Assembly (NCBI RefSeq): GCF_027943255.1
Contig: NC_072893.1
Location: 99,207,784 to 99,271,783 of the forward strand
DNA length: 64,000 bases
Direction: 5' to 3'
Source of the DNA: Anastrepha obliqua
Lineage: Eukaryota; Arthropoda; Insecta; Diptera; Tephritidae
Made by a program: the position numbers and the translations under genes. The stretch's first letter is position 1. Every line of letters begins with the position of its first letter. This document shows positions 63,563 to 64,000 of the stretch, in pieces. The notes beneath the pieces are model-generated. The model was given only the letters and a program-made list of their open reading frames with translations, did not search any database and was not told the DNA's origin.

Positions 63563-64000
63563 CAGGGTTTGATTTAAAAGTAATGAGCCTTATTTTTTTC
63601 AAGCAGTTTTATTAAACCTTTTGGCGTATACAACTAATATTTTTCAAAATAGGACCCTTGAGCGTCAATACACCGCTGGTAGCGGTCCTTCCACTGTAGG
63701 AAACATTTTTTAAACTCATCCGCCGGAATCGCGTTCAATTCGGCTGTCACAGTTTTTTGGATCGCCTAGGCGGGTTGCGCCGGCGCATTGTCGGGATGAA
63801 GGGTCCAATTGTTGACGAGGTCCTCTCGGCCTTCCTTAACGACTTGTGCCGCCGTTTTACCTGGGCACTGGACAGAGATTTGTCCCCGTAAGCCTCCTTG
63901 AGTAGCCCAATAGTTTCGATACTCGTTTTGTTTAGCTTTACGCAAAATTTGATCGCAACGATCGCTGCATTTTCGCCATTGCAAAATCCTAACACACTTT
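63563..64000 (-). mobile_element. Mariner deletion derivative, runs off the window
   Basis: Starts CAGGGTTTGATTTAAAAGTA after TA (63561-63562). The minus strand has IKFCVKLNKTSIETIGLLKE and AYGDKSLSSAQVKR (transposase N-terminus) joined within ~30 codons to TLHPDNAPAQPA, which is the second-Asp region. The central ~150 residues are therefore deleted. The other end lies beyond 64000. Confidence 0.75.

Overview
This is eukaryotic DNA from a dipteran insect. A tephritid fruit fly is the best guess: the AT-rich composition, the insect-type casein kinase exon, the mix of mariner/rosa-like, Tc1, piggyBac, R1, LOA, RTE and Jockey elements, and a tRNA-derived SINE all point that way. Species assignment is inference. 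There are no operons, CRISPR arrays or bacterial signals. Host coding DNA is sparse: I can support only two exons. One is a casein kinase I alpha exon (6158-6932, minus strand). The other is a 3'-terminal exon whose protein ends in a CaaX prenylation motif (49180-49386, minus strand). Nearly everything else that can be recognised is transposable-element sequence, mostly decayed.

Layout. 1-5.2 kb: a Jockey-like LINE (minus), a tandem repeat interrupted by a 1.77-kb element with ~430-bp terminal inverted repeats, and an RT fragment. 5.2-9.5 kb: the CkIalpha exon and a DD41D mariner-superfamily element. 10-13 kb: the end of a piggyBac-like element (TTAA/CCCTT terminus, MGGVDLADQM motif, Cys-rich tail) cut by an R1-clade LINE. 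13-15.8 kb: no recognisable genes. 15.8-21.8 kb: a gypsy fragment, then a longer R1-clade LINE with both ORFs in degraded form. 21.8-25.2 kb: a DD41D copy, SINE pieces that form a 48-bp palindrome, a Helentron-like repeat, a LOA-like LINE tail, and a Helitron with TC/CTAG ends and an endonuclease-like ORF. 25.3-31.4 kb: a SINE, a 136-141-bp tandem repeat, a Tc1 tail, I-like and LOA-like LINE pieces, and a nearly uninterrupted RTE-type reverse transcriptase. 32-37.7 kb: a LINE split by a nested Helentron-like insertion, then a decayed LOA-like LINE.

37.7-41.8 kb is a nest that can be reconstructed. A LINE was hit by a SINE (12-bp target duplication), whose TA-rich tail was then hit by a mariner and a DD41D element. 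41.8-47.7 kb: a DD37D element, a mariner and a Tc1 element, all with TA target duplications. 48.3-49.4 kb: a SINE with a 13-bp target duplication, then the CaaX exon with poly(A) signals. 50-53.9 kb: decayed LINEs. 53.9-59.6 kb: a gypsy-type LTR retrotransposon with 4-bp target duplications, itself interrupted by a composite SINE insertion. 60-64 kb: an RTE LINE and two mariner derivatives.

The elements do not work together as a system. They record successive insertions, and several layers can be ordered because target-site duplications and split reading frames survive.
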